Shown one piece after another: positions 1 to 12,625 of a DNA stretch of 64,000 nt (its first letter is position 1; every line of letters begins with the position of its first letter). The notes under the pieces are model-generated. The model was given only the letters and a program-made list of their open reading frames with translations. It searched no databases and was not told the origin of the DNA. Source of the stretch: Zygaena filipendulae (taxonomy: Eukaryota; Arthropoda; Insecta; Lepidoptera; Zygaenidae). The translations under genes were made by a program, and so were the position numbers. The stretch is from contig OU015655.1 of the NCBI GenBank assembly GCA_907165275.2, positions 12,412,501-12,476,500 on the forward strand, in the 5' to 3' direction.

Positions 1-69
1 ATTAATTAAGATATGACAATAATTTCACAGTGAAAAAAATAATTTATAACAATTTTCACACAATACCAC

Positions 70-230
70 CTGGGGCCGTATCTTGAAAACGCTCGAATTA
101 CTTTTCGCACACGGAATAGCGAATTCACATGCAAATGAATGCTCATAGATTTTTTAAGCATTCACATAAATGCGAATCTTGAAATTCCGTGTGCGAAAAG
201 AAATTCAAGCGATCCAAAATACGGCTCCAG
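70..230. repeat. Foldback MITE, about 160 bp
   Basis: The two ends are long imperfect inverted repeats: the left end reads CTGGGGCCGTATCTTG and the right end closes with ATACGGCTCCAG. The matching continues inward through CTTTTCGCACACGGAAT and ATTCCGTGTGCGAAAAG. Nearly the whole element can fold into one hairpin. It has no coding capacity. Its class is unknown because I could not define a clear target duplication. Confidence 0.75.
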
Positions 231-410
231 ATCCTAAACTAAGCAGATGTGTACCAGACCACTGCAGGATATAATAGTTAAATTTAAAGTTGCGTCAGTC
301 GCGACTTACTCACTATAATATTATATCCATGTAATTTTTTTGTTAATACAAACACATATACATGTACACGTCTACCTATACATACATGTAACTTACACAT
401 GTACCTATTA

Positions 411-500
411 TACAACGTGTTAATAAATTAACTGAAAACCTGATACACCCCATTTAAAAAAATAAACAACAATATGATTAAAATATATTTATATATATAT
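411..500 (-). repeat. Fragment of the CAACGTG MITE family (one end only)
   Basis: Begins TACAACGTGTTAAT and continues into GATACACCCCATTT, which is the reverse complement of the right end of the full copies at 26868-27221 and 35508-35854. The other end is missing or has decayed. Confidence 0.7.
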
Positions 501-2030
501 GTATTTATTATCTAGGCCTAGACAGGTCACTGCTTTTTACATTACGGAATAAACTTCCTTCGTGACTTTCCAACACCGAATTTTAAAAGCGCCAATATGA
601 ATAAGCTTAAATCTGTTCCACTCACCAAATACCCTTTCAATATTAAAATTGGCATTAAGAGAACCACCCATTTTTAATCGCCCATTCGGTAGGTGAATAC
701 ATAAAAACGTCAGCATAACGCACCTATTCCGATAGCGATAGAGTCGAAAATGAAACCGCAAGCGATTGTTAAGAGCGAACCTTCGGTAGTGAATAATTTG
801 TTCAGCGTGGCACATCGAAACGACGGCAATTTAATGATTAATCCAGTTGTAATATAAGCCGGATAACACAAAATAGCATGTGCACTTTGCCCTGTAACCA
901 GGGCATCCATTCGGTCCGACAGTTTACGATTAACAGGGAAAATAAAGCAATTATCACCACTGACTAACTAACGATCGTTATAACCACAGAACAGATAGAA
1001 GGGGCATCGACTTGGGTTAGTAGAGTAGATGATGTGTCGCCGGATGGTTTTTGCGCACAAAGCATTTTTTTTTTTTAAATCCACTTCACAACACACAGAT
1101 CTACTTGATCCCACACTACTATAAGCTTGTGTCGTGGAAACCAAGCAAACGCGGTATATACTACACATATTATTACATATATATTATACTATAGATATAT
1201 ATATATATATATATACACACCCAGACTGCAAAATGGAACCCTGTGTTCATCACACAACTTTAATGTTAACACATACGGTATAGGACCAATTACAATAGTT
1301 AACAAATACTAGTAGGCTCTCCTCCTCCTCACAAATCTTCAGACACACAGACAAGAGTTCTATCCACTCATCGGCAAACAAATCAGACCCAGGGTGGGCC
1401 CTCAGGAGAGCATTTATGCCCTTGTTCGACAAGAGGGGGATGTAAACAGCTCACATTGTCGGCTTGGTCTGTAGCGTCGGAAGTTGTTGGGGACGTACAA
1501 CCGACCAAAGAGCTCCAGAAGACCAGGACACTCGAAACGATATTGCAAAACCTTCATTGCAAAGACTGACTGAGAGATGGATAAACCCCCTTCTTACCTC
1601 CAATGAATTGAGACCAAGCATCCTCATTAAAAAATTGGATGGATGTAGAAAAGGGTAATAAATTTTATGCTATTAGTCAGAGTCACTCCCACGACCATGT
1701 TTTAATCGCCATTTGATTACGTATTTATGTAGACTGTTTTTGAAATTGATTGCGCGTGGGATTTATTAGAATATTTGGGATGCCAGTAAAGGGTGTGGAA
1801 AGTTAAGAGCATTCGCTCATAACCGTGGTGCGCTTGGGCCGACTAAATTGCCTTTCTAGTTAATATTACTTATATTTTCTCTGTGATTATAACCATTTTA
1901 AGCTGTTTCGACGTTCAGTTTAAGCCGTTCTTAATGACTGCTTTATCTTGAGACGAACTCGATTGCAATATCCATACTAGTCCATAGTAAGATGATAAGT
2001 GCGAAAGTACCTAAGTCCGTACGTCTGTTG
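501..2030. other. Gene-free stretch
   Basis: I recognise no gene here. It holds a short hydrophobic reading frame on the minus strand at 710-930 (see findings) and an AT dinucleotide run at about 1194-1215. Base composition is a little more balanced at 540-930 than in the surrounding AT-rich DNA. Confidence 0.5.
1194..1215. repeat. (AT)n microsatellite
   Basis: Uninterrupted alternating AT run, followed by a short ACAC stretch. Confidence 0.8.
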
Positions 2031-2034
2031 AACT

Positions 2035-2145
2035 TAACTAGTTGTAAGGTAACTAACTGACTACTACGCCGAGTGTCGCGGGTTCGATACCGGAACCGGG
2101 GTGGATGTGGTAATGTCCAGGTCCAAGCATTTTATTATTATTATG
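2035..2145 (+). repeat. tRNA-derived SINE fragment
   Basis: Contains GACTACTACGCCGAGTGTCGC followed by GGTTCGATAC at 2081-2090, which matches a tRNA-type pol III B box. A short TTATTATTATTA tail region lies downstream. The arrangement resembles lepidopteran tRNA-derived SINEs. No intact cloverleaf is visible, so I do not call it a tRNA gene. Confidence 0.6.
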
Positions 2146-2482
2146 AAATTTTGCATACACGTTGTCCGGAATACAGAAAAAGATATAGGATGTTTGTTAT
2201 CCCAGAATTCCCACGGAGACTGAAATTAACCTTACGTTATAGCTAGGTATCTACCCATATTATGCACCGGAACGATACGTCGTTGAAGGAGTCATATCCG
2301 TGATATAGCACCGAAACGGGCACTCTCGCGCGTTGTAAGTTTACCAAAGACGATAGGTCAACGCATATCAAACAATACCGACCTACCCAGTACCTACCTA
2401 CTTTGTTGGAAATGTGACGCCATGTTTCCAGTTCGGTCGATCGTTCACCAACGTACCTATGTTCCAAATATGAGTTGAAACA

Positions 2483-2810
2483 ATAGGGATGTGGACTACT
2501 TTTGAAAATCAAAATTCTAATTAGTCCGTCAGTTAGAAAATAAAATAACAATAGACACGTATTTTTTACTTTTTCAAATAAATTAAAATATACAGAGAGA
2601 AAGCGCATTAAAGTTTAGGGTGAGGGGGTCGTGACGCCACTAACCGCTAAAACCGCCATACAAACTGTCAGAATAGTGACGTCACGCGAAATTTCAACTC
2701 AATATATCGCCGTTATTTTTTGATTACGTAAAAAAAGAAAAAATACGTGTCCAATATTTTTTAATAATCTACAAGACGGACTAAAAAATAAAAATTAGTC
2801 AACATGCCCA
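2483..2810 (-). repeat. MITE of the GGACACGTA family
   Basis: About 330 bp. Imperfect inverted repeats at the ends contain TTAGTCCGTC and GGACACGTATTTTT. The same unit is seen at 33645-33960 and 63246-63580 in the opposite orientation, with partial copies near 3905-4030 and 38465-38640. A TGACGTCA palindrome and a mutated partner (TGACGCCA) lie inside. Confidence 0.8.
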
Positions 2811-2823
2811 TTCCGTGGTTGAA

Positions 2824-3115
2824 ACCACAGACCAAATAAATTAACTAGAGAGGACATATTGTAGGCGCGCCACCGCCGTCGCATAGGAAGTTAGAGCAAA
2901 CTTCTTTTGCTGCCATCCCAAGTATGTTTACCACAATATTCCCAAAAATGGGAGTTTTGAAAACAGTGACTAAGTAAAAACATAACCATAAAGCGTTTAA
3001 TACATTTCTTTACGTTAATGAATGTTTTATTACGTGATGAATAGTTTTGTGCGCGAAAATAACCCGACGACACTGGTTTTCATCTGTTTTAAACTAAGGT
3101 ATTAGTTTAGTCTGT
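2824..3115 (+). repeat. Dispersed repeat of about 300 bp (family also near 37317 and 61153)
   Basis: Starts near ACCAAATAAATTAACTAG and runs through a conserved stretch containing TTGCTGCCATCCCAAG and AAGCGTTTAATACATTTC. It is homologous along its length to 37317-37620 and 61153-61445. I see no inverted ends, no poly(A) tail and no coding frame, so its class is unresolved. Confidence 0.7.
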
Positions 3116-3412
3116 TATATTCTCTTCTAGTATATATTCGAAACATATTCGCTAAAATGATTGCGAACCATTTTCACGGTAGAAAAATTAAAAGCCGCCA
3201 CGCATTCGATTTTCCGTCACCTGCAAGTGCTTACTTAACATTTCTGGTTGTAGTTTCGTTTTGGTGGATTCATATTTGGAACGGCTAAAAGCGGCTGCTC
3301 ACTATTCAAACAGACAAATCTCAATTCTTCTATTTTTTTTTTCTTTTTGTATGGATGTTTTGAATGGAAAGCAGATAGTTTGGATACTGTAGGTACGTGT
3401 ATTTATAATATA

Positions 3413-3872
3413 TAAAGCTCGATTACCACTCACTCACTGACATAATTGTTCTCCCAGAAGGAGCATCTCTAGGTTGATTTAACGTATGGAACATGTAGAG
3501 GGGACGTTTCGGTGATTATGGGAAAACCTCGACATCTTCGATTCCTGCTTCTCATCAGGTAGTGAGTCGACTGCCCGCCGAAACTATCCATCGAAAGTGA
3601 AAACGTTTCTAACTAAATTTCATCCACACCTTGGGCAAATTTCAATAGTGTAACTTTTTTTTCAAAATGGCGGAAAAAAACATGGCCGCCGAACAAAATT
3701 CAAACTCGATTATCTCCGAAACTATAGGAGTCTGATGGGGGGTGCTCAAACAAATATCATAGAGGTCAATGGGGGGCAACCGCCTGGCGTGGTAAAAATC
3801 CAAAATGGCGGATTCAAAATGGCGGCCGAAAAAAAAGTTGATCCGCACAGCTCGCGCACAGGGCGAAGCTAG
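3413..3872 (-). repeat. Dispersed repeat related to the 48.3-50.0 kb cluster
   Basis: The sequence from the CTCCCAGAAGGAGCATCTC region to the GAAGCTAGTA end is the reverse complement of segments repeated at 48280-50035. The reading frames across it recur in the other copies but have no recognisable domain. I treat it as non-coding mobile DNA of unknown class. Confidence 0.65.
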
Positions 3873-4030
3873 TATCTATATTTATGTCGAAAATTTTATG
3901 TTGTTGTTCCTTGAAAAACCCTAAACTTTAATGCTCTTTCTGTATGTTTATTTTCATTAACTTGAAAAAGCAAAAAATAAGTGTCTATTATTTTATTTTA
4001 TTTTCTAACTGAATGACTAATCAGAATCTT

Positions 4031-5033
4031 GCTTTTCACACGCGCATTATTTCATATTATTTTTTCGAACATTTCGAACGCACGTTTTCTAGGTACCTAT
4101 ATTGATTAACCATTATTTTTTCTGGGTTCTTGTAGAAATATATTCGTATCCGCATCAATGGAGGGATTATATAATAACCTTTATTTTCTCATCTTCATCA
4201 TCTGTCTTTCGAGTAAGTACTTATACCTACACATTACGCAGCAGCTGCGTGCGGATATTTTACTAACAATTACATAACATAATATAATAACATCGTAAGT
4301 TTCTTATGGACCTCCTGCAACGTCCGTGTAAAGAAAGTCAGCACGAAGTAGGTATAACCCCGGGATTGCGAGGTAACTAGCTTCAATGATAGTTAAAAAT
4401 ATTAGGTATGAAAGAGTTATTTCGAAGGGTCTGCTGGCGTTGCCAACGGTCCTATGGTTTTACACAACTTTGTGAGGTCCATTTTGTTGGTACAACACTT
4501 ATAATTAAAGAAAGGTGTCAAATAGATAGTGTGCTGTATAAGGTTTTGAATAATGTTGCAACATTTTAAACTGATGGTAGGGGCATCGGATGAAAGCATC
4601 GTTTTCTGATCGCGAATGCTCCGCGCCCGCAAGCTTAACCTCCCTGATTGCCCGGCTATACCTCGAACATTTATTTAAATGTATGCACATTTTAATACAC
4701 AGCCCTCGTGCCATGACTGAGGCCGGATTCGGAACGCGTGTCGTACGAAACGAAACTACTATGAGATAGTTTTGGATGTAGATACTGTCAGAACAAACGA
4801 ATGAACAGTTCAATGGAGAAACGAGTTGCGGAAAACCGTTGCGGAATTGTGTTGCTAACGCAAGTGTTCGTCGTAACCAACAGAACAAAATATAGTAGAA
4901 ATATTATTTTCCCGGGTTCACCTTAAAGATCACAAACAGATCATGGTTTAATTCATTATGGTATTAATTTATCCCAAAAATTATACGTCCCTATGAGTAG
5001 GTAATTAGTAACTTTGATTGTTTAATCTGGAGG
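4031..5033. other. Gene-free stretch
   Basis: No recognisable gene. A 127-codon open frame on the minus strand at 4505-4888 has no family motif, and no splice or start context supports it. Confidence 0.5.
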
Positions 5034-5262
5034 CCTATTATGTAACTTTTGTTGCTATTGTTTTTCTATTTCAATCCGAAATACAACGGTTTTTTTATTA
5101 GTTGATCGTGTTTAGATAGCTACAGTGTAAGTAATATGTTGATTTTGGTTGATTGCTAGATATTTTAGATGTCAAAACATGCATATTGTTATCGCAAAAC
5201 CGCCATATTTTTGATTGCAACCGAAAAATGATAGAAACAAAAGTTACATAATAGCCCCTCTG
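5034..5262. repeat. MITE with TATGTAACTTTTGTT ends
   Basis: The left end TATGTAACTTTTGTTGCTAT and right end ATAGAAACAAAAGTTACATA are imperfect inverted repeats around a 190-bp core. A second full copy is at 16252-16470, and fragments lie at 26676-26770 and 27230-27345. Confidence 0.8.
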
Positions 5263-5306
5263 GACTCCGAAGGTTAGTCGAGATTTGAAGTTTATTGAGT
5301 TGAGTC

Positions 5307-5331
5307 ATAATAATAATAATAATAATAATAA
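5307..5331. repeat. (AAT)n microsatellite
   Basis: Run of ATA/AAT trinucleotides, about eight units. Confidence 0.8.
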
Positions 5332-5818
5332 ACTCTTTATTGAACACCACTTAAAAATAAACAATTACAAAAACAAATTTTACTATAAGGTGGAACAATC
5401 GGCGGTCTTATCGCTCAGAGCGATCTCTTCCAGACAACCATAGGGTGCATAGGGAAAATTATAATCTTTTTTTTGGGTAAATTATTTAATTTGACTGGTA
5501 ATTTTTTGACATAACAACATCAAACTATAGGTAATACTTTTTGCGACCGGAACTACATAGATAAGTCCGGAAGACATCGGAAATATCGGAATAGGCCCTC
5601 AATTTCTATATAGAGCGGCTACTCGAATAACAATCTTAAGATCATGGTGATAATTCACTTTTCGGTATGTTCTCGTTTTAGTTTCATATTGCGAACAATT
5701 TTAAGCGTTTCCTAAGCGTCTGAAAATATGATGATCATATTAAGTATTAGAATTTTGCATCCGCTTAGGATTCGTCTGAGTGATTTTACTTTAGAGAAAA
5801 TAGGTAGGTTTAGGGTTT

Positions 5819-6237
5819 AAGGTCCGTATTCCAAAAGGTTACTCAAGTCATGAATCTAGTTTTAAAACTAATTTCAAGAAAAGCTTTAATTTTAGAACCT
5901 TACTTGAAACGAGATTCATCAATTAACAATCAGCTGAGTTATTTCCTTATTCTAGAACAACACTTGAGTACTAATCTATACTCAAGCAAAGATTTGATCT
6001 TTGTTTACGTCTGTCATGTCAAGACCACTCAACCAATCAGAGTTCAAAATCTCAACAAAAGACTAGTTTCAAGTGATTAGAACCAATCAGAGTTCAGAAT
6101 CTTTACTAAAGACTAGTTTCAAGTGATGAGAACTTAAAACGCATTCTATAATAAGATGTACGCTAGAGTTATGATTTGCGCTTAAAACTAATCTCAAGAG
6201 AAACGTGATCTGAGTCACCTTCTGGAATACGTACCTA
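5819..6237. repeat. MITE of about 415 bp with GGTCCGTATTCC ends
   Basis: The left end reads AAGGTCCGTATTCCAAAAGG and the right end CTTCTGGAATACGTACCT, forming imperfect inverted repeats. It is homologous over its full length to 38049-38465. The interior contains two nearly direct copies of an ACCAATCAGAGTTCA motif. The open frame at 5850-6080 is conserved only because the repeat is conserved. Confidence 0.8.
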
Positions 6238-6756
6238 AGTATACTCACTTAAAAATTTGACAGTGAATAGACTCAGGACGTACGATGTTATATTTCTGGC
6301 AGATGAATAATTTTTTATTGGACTGCGATGTTGTTGTCATTGGGTTTTTCGGTCCGCGTATTTCTGATCGGGCTTGGAACGGCCGCGGCCCGAGGAAATG
6401 CCGAAATTGACGCGATTGAAATTATGGAGGAAAATAGCCAGTTATTTTATTAAATACCTCAAGAGCTTTGTTAGGTGCCTAATTAACTTTTGAACGAGGC
6501 GGCGCCATGGCCTCAGATCAATACGCAGTCTCAGATCACCCAAGTTGATATTTTATAAAAATCGTTACCGCTATAGAAAACTAAGGAACGTGTAATTTTT
6601 ATCCAAACAGTTAGTCAGTCTAACAATTTGGAAACCAAATGTCCAAAAAGTTCGATCATCGAACTACTTACTTACTATATGTATAGTTGGAATAAGCCTC
6701 ACGCGGTCATGAAAAATCGTCAAGTCCAATTTTCTCACGTAGCGATAACGATCTTC

Positions 6757-6875
6757 GGCCGCACTCAGTCGTTTTAATGATTACTTAATTTTAAGTAAAG
6801 AAATCGCCGCAATCAGAGACGTTTATTAAATTAATGTTAATTGGCATTTGGCATTTACCTAAATTTAACTTAGTT
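6757..6875. repeat. Half copy of the GCCGCACTCAG foldback MITE
   Basis: Matches one arm of the palindromic elements at 10945-11181 and 18842-19078 (GGCCGCACTCAG, then GATTACTTA, then AATGTTAATTGGCATTT). The second arm is absent. Confidence 0.65.
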
Positions 6876-9800
6876 AGTTAGGGAGTTCCTGCGGGAATAC
6901 CGACATTCACGCGGCTGAAACCGCTTCAACATCTAAATCGTTAATATACAGACTGTAAGTTTGATCGGAGGGGGTATTGAAAAGGGGTGTTTAGTAACTG
7001 ATGGTCGTTTCAAATAGGTATAAAAAAACTGCTAATTAATTTTGGGCGTAAAAATATTACTCACGAAAATTGAACACGCAAGAAGGTCATTCAATGCCCC
7101 TTTCATTAGTATAGTCGCTGCAGTCGCCCAACAAATCTAGTTTCAAGGTCATTCAACGGCATAAATCCATAATCCATATTTTTAACAGACTCCCGAAAAG
7201 GAGAAAGTTTTTTGTCGACTTTTGTCATATGTATGTTTTTTTTTATTTACGGTTCTATTTATTAGGGGTTGTTTTCATAATTTATACATGTAAGCTTAAT
7301 TGATCGAGGGTTTAAATGAGTCCTTCATTTGAGCTTACACCCTGTATATAAAAATAAAGCAAGATCAGCATCCAAGCTAATAAAGAAAACACTATTGGAC
7401 AAATAAATAAAATCCTTACTCGTATCAAATACGCAATGAAAACGACTCGTAACGATCGCTAGTCGCTACCGTACCTAATGTTTTAAAACAGTGAAATTCA
7501 ATTTTTATTATTTCCACTACATCGACTCGTCGCGTCGCCATGGAAACGGCAATGAATCTTCTTATTCAATTAGAAAACGTAACAACACGCACCTGAAATA
7601 TAAAAAGGGGAATGAGAGATGCAAATGTAGGTACACTTCGCTGCTTCCGGGAACAAAAAACCGGCTCGGATATCATAGTCTGTCAGCAAACGGGGATTGT
7701 TTTGTAACTTTGCATTCCTTCATGGGTGTAGGTTTTACAAGAGACATTAAGCTACCAATTTAGGTACCTAATACTACTACACACACACACACACATATCC
7801 ACACCCACACATACACATACACGCACAGCAGGCTCACATACACATATACGCTCCTCACCTACACATAGACATACACACACAGGCACACATTCATATACAC
7901 TAACACACACATATCCAGGTTTTATTTTAATATATTATGTCTAATTACTTCGACGCCACTATCAATATGAAAATTGGTCCTACCTAACATTGTTTTACTT
8001 GCTAAAAATTATTGTACCAACATAATATCTTTGCGGAGCACTGGAGAGTTGAAATAACCTCCAGTTTCCTAGATGATAAGTACCTATTGTTATTGTTGTG
8101 TAATGTATATATTTATCATAGTACTGTTTGTGTCGAAATAAACTTTATTATTATTATTACTGATAATGACAAATTTTGAATTTTCCGGTTCCAATTTTAG
8201 AAATCCTTAAAAAAAAACAAGACATATTTTTATTTTCAGAAGCTCCAATATATATATTATACCGCTATACACTACATAAAGGAAAAAGAAAAATTGGAAA
8301 TGTAGGTCCCTACTTTGTTCCATATTTTCCACATTGCAAATGGAAAAATATGCCCGTACGGTAGTTATGCAAAAATATGCAGATATTCAGTATTCATCCG
8401 TTTATCGGCAAACTTTGACATTCCTATTGTTCACTATGCAATCACATCGTTACAAGAAAAAATCAAGCTTCCATTGTTTTACCTATAGGTTAACTATTTA
8501 AAAAGTGAAAACATGCAATCTGTCTCTCTTTGTCACGAAGCCAGTTTCCCGGTTTATTTGATACCTATTCTTGCTATGAAATATATTTTTCATTACTCAT
8601 ACTCGGAAAGCAGGTCTGAAGTTGCCTGAGAAGCGGGTTGAAAGTAACCCTTTTCAGCCCTAGGGAGAATCGCTTTCAACTGACAACTGTCAAATTATCA
8701 AAAAAAAACTAGGTCTATTTTCACATTTCTATTGAACCATGTTTCAACTTTCTATACAGCCAGCGAGATGTAAAATTGAAATAACGTAAAGTTTAAATAG
8801 GTATTAATTAAAATAAAATTCACTCACTTTTTCTTAAGCTAATTCCTATTTATATTTTTTTATTTTCTTTAATTAATACTTAATAATTAAAGATAATATT
8901 TTTTTTAGGTCGCCACAATGTAAATAAAAAATACTGGCTGAATAGCTAGCCGGCCAAAGAAAAAGAAATAGGTGGGAAAGTGTCAAGCGACTATCCGATC
9001 TTCACTCATTTTTTCTTTAGCTAATTCCTATTTTTATTTTGACTTTCCTTGCATTCGTAATGAAAAGCACAGTGTTACCCTCGGGAGAAAGACTTATTTA
9101 GTCCCTCGATCTATTGGCGATATTACTTTCACCCCTAGGATAACAATGTACTATTTCACTTCTCATGCTCTGAAAGTGCTTGTTTGTGCAGGATATAGGC
9201 TGCACAAAATCGAATTTTAACGTATCTACTCACAAATGTATCTATATTAACGCAAAGAAAATGAGCCATACAGCCAAACACAATAAAAAGTTCATACATA
9301 GACATAGAATTGTATTTTCTTCGGCACCATAAATCTTTTATTTATTATATTTTTAGTTTTTACATTTGGTAAACATGGCACACCATTAACGGCATTTCAA
9401 TAAATTGCCACTAAAATTAATTAATGCCTGACTATACCATTACAGCTTATTGGCATTATTAAATAATTATAATTATATTATTGTTTAAAAAAAAAACCTA
9501 TAAACGAAAATCTTAGTAAAATTTTATATGACATCCATGAATGGTTTATTAGGTAAGCCATACCTACGTTGTATTTTATACCTATCTACTAGCTCTCCCC
9601 TATAGTTTCACCCGAGGTACTTTCGGAGTTCCCGCAGGAATTCCAGGATAAACTATAGATATAAACTGTCCTCATGAATCACTCTATCCATTGGTGAAAA
9701 CCGCATGAAAATCCGTCCACTAGTTTTTGAGTTTATCGCGAACACAGCGGAGGCGGCTTCATTTCACCTATACTATGTAAAGATATACGTCTACCACTCT

Positions 9801-10528
9801 GCACCCAAGACCGTTTTCCAAGAGAAAAGATCGAGGCTAGAAACTCTTGCATTGCAGTTTTTAACCGAGTTAAAAAAAGGAGCAGGTTCTCAATTCGACG
9901 CGTATGTTTTACAGATTTCGAATTACCGGCCTGTTGGTACCTACCTATACATTTTTTTAAAATACTACATGTAACTAAATAATGAGCTAGTGGCTATTTT
10001 GTGTAAAATAGTAGGTACAGTCCGCTGAAAAAAATTCTCCAAAAAAATAACGAAATAGAAGTAGCGCAGTTCCCAGCTTTTTGTCATCATGCTGGCAATC
10101 CGAGACTTTGTAACAGGTGAGCATAGTCACACATTTTTTTTTACAGCTAAAGCTAAACTCTGTTCGAACGGATGTTGCGTTGTGAGTTAAATTCTGTTAA
10201 TGAAGTTAGTAAAAAGCTTAACATTTGAATGCATTTGATAGAAACTTTTACAGAGTTAACAGACTACAATGAAATAGGTAGGTAAGTATATATTATTTCA
10301 CCCGCGGTCATTTCGAAGTTCCCGCGGGAATTCCGTGTTACAATATAGCCTATGACACTCACAAATAACGTGGCTTTCTATTGGTAAAAGAATTTTCAAA
10401 ATCGGTTCAGTGCCTATAGATCTCAAAAACTTTACCTCTTTATAATATTAGCATATGTATTATGTAGATAATTATACGACTATATGGATGATCTATTTCC
10501 CGTTGGATAGCGCTTATTATTTTATAAT
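6876..10528. other. Gene-free stretch with repeats
   Basis: No gene recognised. It contains a CA-rich low-complexity tract (7777-7915) and two weak SINE-like fragments with the CCCGCGGG...AATTCC core (about 9590-9760 and 10295-10450). The open frames at 7491-7763, 8972-9220 and 9705-9974 lack family motifs. Confidence 0.5.
7777..7915. repeat. CA-rich simple-sequence tract
   Basis: An imperfect (CA)n/(CACATA)n tract interrupted by short unique words. Confidence 0.8.
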
Positions 10529-10752
10529 AGTTGTGCCCCGCGGTTTCACCCGCGTTAATTTCATAGTTCCCACGGGAATTCCGGGATAAAAAGTACCCTA
10601 TGTGTCAATCTAATGTTTAAGCTATATTATTGTAAAGTTTCATTTAAATCCATCCATGTAGTTTTTGCGTGAAAGAGTAACAAACATCCATCCATCCGGC
10701 CATCCATCCATACATTCTTACAAACTTTCGCGTTTATAATATTAGTAGGATC
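10529..10752 (+). repeat. SINE-like dispersed repeat (CCCGCGG core)
   Basis: Starts TTGTGCCCCGCGGTTTCACC, has a CCCACGGGAATTCCGGGATA core, an ATCCATCCATCC tandem and ends TTTATAATATTAGTAGGAT. It belongs to the same subfamily as 39118-39343 and resembles abundant lepidopteran SINE-type repeats. Confidence 0.75.
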
Positions 10753-10944
10753 ATACTTATCATATTTTATTCCAAACAATGGAATGTAATACACACATCA
10801 CACATGTCCATGTTTTATTCGTAACGGTTCCAACTGCGTTTCAAATTCAAACTTTGCACTTAACTGAAGATGTCGAAAAACCTTGCAAGCAATTTAACTC
10901 TAGGTGGGTTTATGGTTGTTAAGATTTAATTAGTAAGTAGCTAA

Positions 10945-11181
10945 CCGCCGCACTCAGAGTCGACTTTAATGATTACTTAGTTAAGTATAGATTTTTAAAA
11001 CAAAACTGCCGCAATCAGACAAGTTTAATAAATTAATGTTAATTGGCATTTAACTAATTAAGTTACATCTCATTAAATGCCAATTAACATTAATTTACTG
11101 AACGTCTCTGATTGTGGCAGTTTTGTTTTAAAAATCTATACTTAACTAAGTAATCATTAAAGTCGACTCTGAGTGCGGCGG
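10945..11181. repeat. Palindromic foldback MITE, 237 bp
   Basis: The two arms are near-perfect reverse complements: CCGCCGCACTCAGAGTCGAC at the left and GTCGACTCTGAGTGCGGCGG at the right. Matching continues almost to the centre, so the whole element can form one long hairpin. A second full copy is at 18842-19078, with half copies near 6757, 17321 and 18110. Confidence 0.9.
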
Positions 11182-12400
11182 TAAGTTGCTAATTAGAAAA
11201 TGTTGTCTCGCCAACATGTTTATAGGTGGCTGAGATACTACCTATTGTTATTATTGTAAATTTGTGGATAAATGAATAAATAAATAAAATTAGGTATGAA
11301 AAGAAACCCAGTGCTTTTAAGTTTCCTTAGACCCAGTGGTTTAGATTATGCTGTCAGTCAAAATTGTCTGTTTGTAATAAAGTAATAGATATACGGTAGA
11401 TACTTACATGAAAAATATTTTCAATTTTTGTCTGTTGTTTGTTCAGGCTAATCTCTAAAACGGCTGGACCGATTTTAACGAGACTTTCACTGGCAAGTAG
11501 CTGATTTTATAAGGACTAACTTAGGCTACTTTTATTCTAGAAAAAAAAGTTCCTGCGGGAATTCTGAAACTCACGCGGGTGAAACCGTGAGCACAGCTAG
11601 TTTTGATAAAAAAGAATTGAATAGTAATATGTTTTAATATAATAAAATGTGTTAATGTTGTATAGTGTATATGTATTTCTAAAAATATGTCCCTAACATC
11701 CTTAACACAGTAAATTAATTATTGCAAATTCATAATTCGGTACTCAGAATAAAATCCTAGATCACCCAGCCTATAGGTATTATTGACTATTTACCTGTTT
11801 TGAATTGAATTTGATTGTACGTAAATTTAAGTTTACCCTTCACCTAGGTATACCTATATTATATTATAATGTATTTACTTCTATCGACATATTATACATA
11901 CATATTTCATAAGTACTTAGGAATCTTTATTATTTAAAAATTAAGATTCCCAAAATGCCATAAGACCCTCAAAGGGTCTCGCTTGAACTTTTTGAAGGCT
12001 TGAGATGTGTTCCTATCCGTATCCAAACCCTTGTCTGAACATGTCTCGTCTACTGGCGACACAGGTCATTTACTCTTACGGTGGTACAAACTTATTGATT
12101 AATTAATTATTGTAACACTAATATTGTCCTACTCTGTTTGTTATATATGTACATTGTAACCTCATTAAATTAGTGATTTTGCCTACTGAGCGGCATAATC
12201 GCATTTATGTGATTAAGCTCAATAAATAAAGAAAAAAAAAGAAAGGTTTCCTAGCTCCGAGAAAGTTCTTGCAAGCTGTAGTACCGTGGCTTGCAATTTC
12301 AAACCGTACAATGAAGCATTTCAATAGAAAATATATTGATCTAATTAATTTTACTTGAAACTGGCTAAATTCATTAGATACCAAAGTTCATAAAAAGGAA
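11182..12400. other. Gene-free stretch
   Basis: AT-rich, with one weak minus-strand SINE-like repeat (about 11430-11600, ending in GAAACCGTGAGCACAGCTAG). No gene seen. Confidence 0.5.
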
Positions 12401-12414
12401 GAAAGAAAAAGGAG

Positions 12415-12625
12415 CGGTGTCACCAATTCCGGTGTCGAACATTCTCGGCACGGTCAGTATTTTGATACCCAATTTTTACGGAGCGGAATGCACGACACCG
12501 GAATTCATGTATAGAACTTCAAATACGTGTCATACAATACGGTGTCGTACATTCCGGTGTTGCGCATTCCAGTGCTGTACATTCCGGTGTCGTACAATAT
12601 CGTGTTGTGCATTCCTGGCTGGATA
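12415..12625. repeat. 15-bp minisatellite (GGTGTCGTACATTCC)
   Basis: Five consecutive near-copies of the 15-mer lie at about 12541-12615, with degenerate and inverted copies upstream (GGAATGCACGACACC near 12485). It sits just outside duplication block 1 and is absent from the equivalent place at block 2. Confidence 0.75.

Noticed and set aside
2071..2100. Possible tRNA gene
   Set aside because: Only a B-box-like word and SINE context are present; no acceptor stem, anticodon arm or full cloverleaf can be drawn.
4505..4888. 127-codon frame on the minus strand
   Set aside because: No recognisable domain, no splice or start context and no second copy. Probably chance.
5850..6080. Frame shared with 38033-38260
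   Set aside because: Both are inside copies of the same 415-bp MITE.
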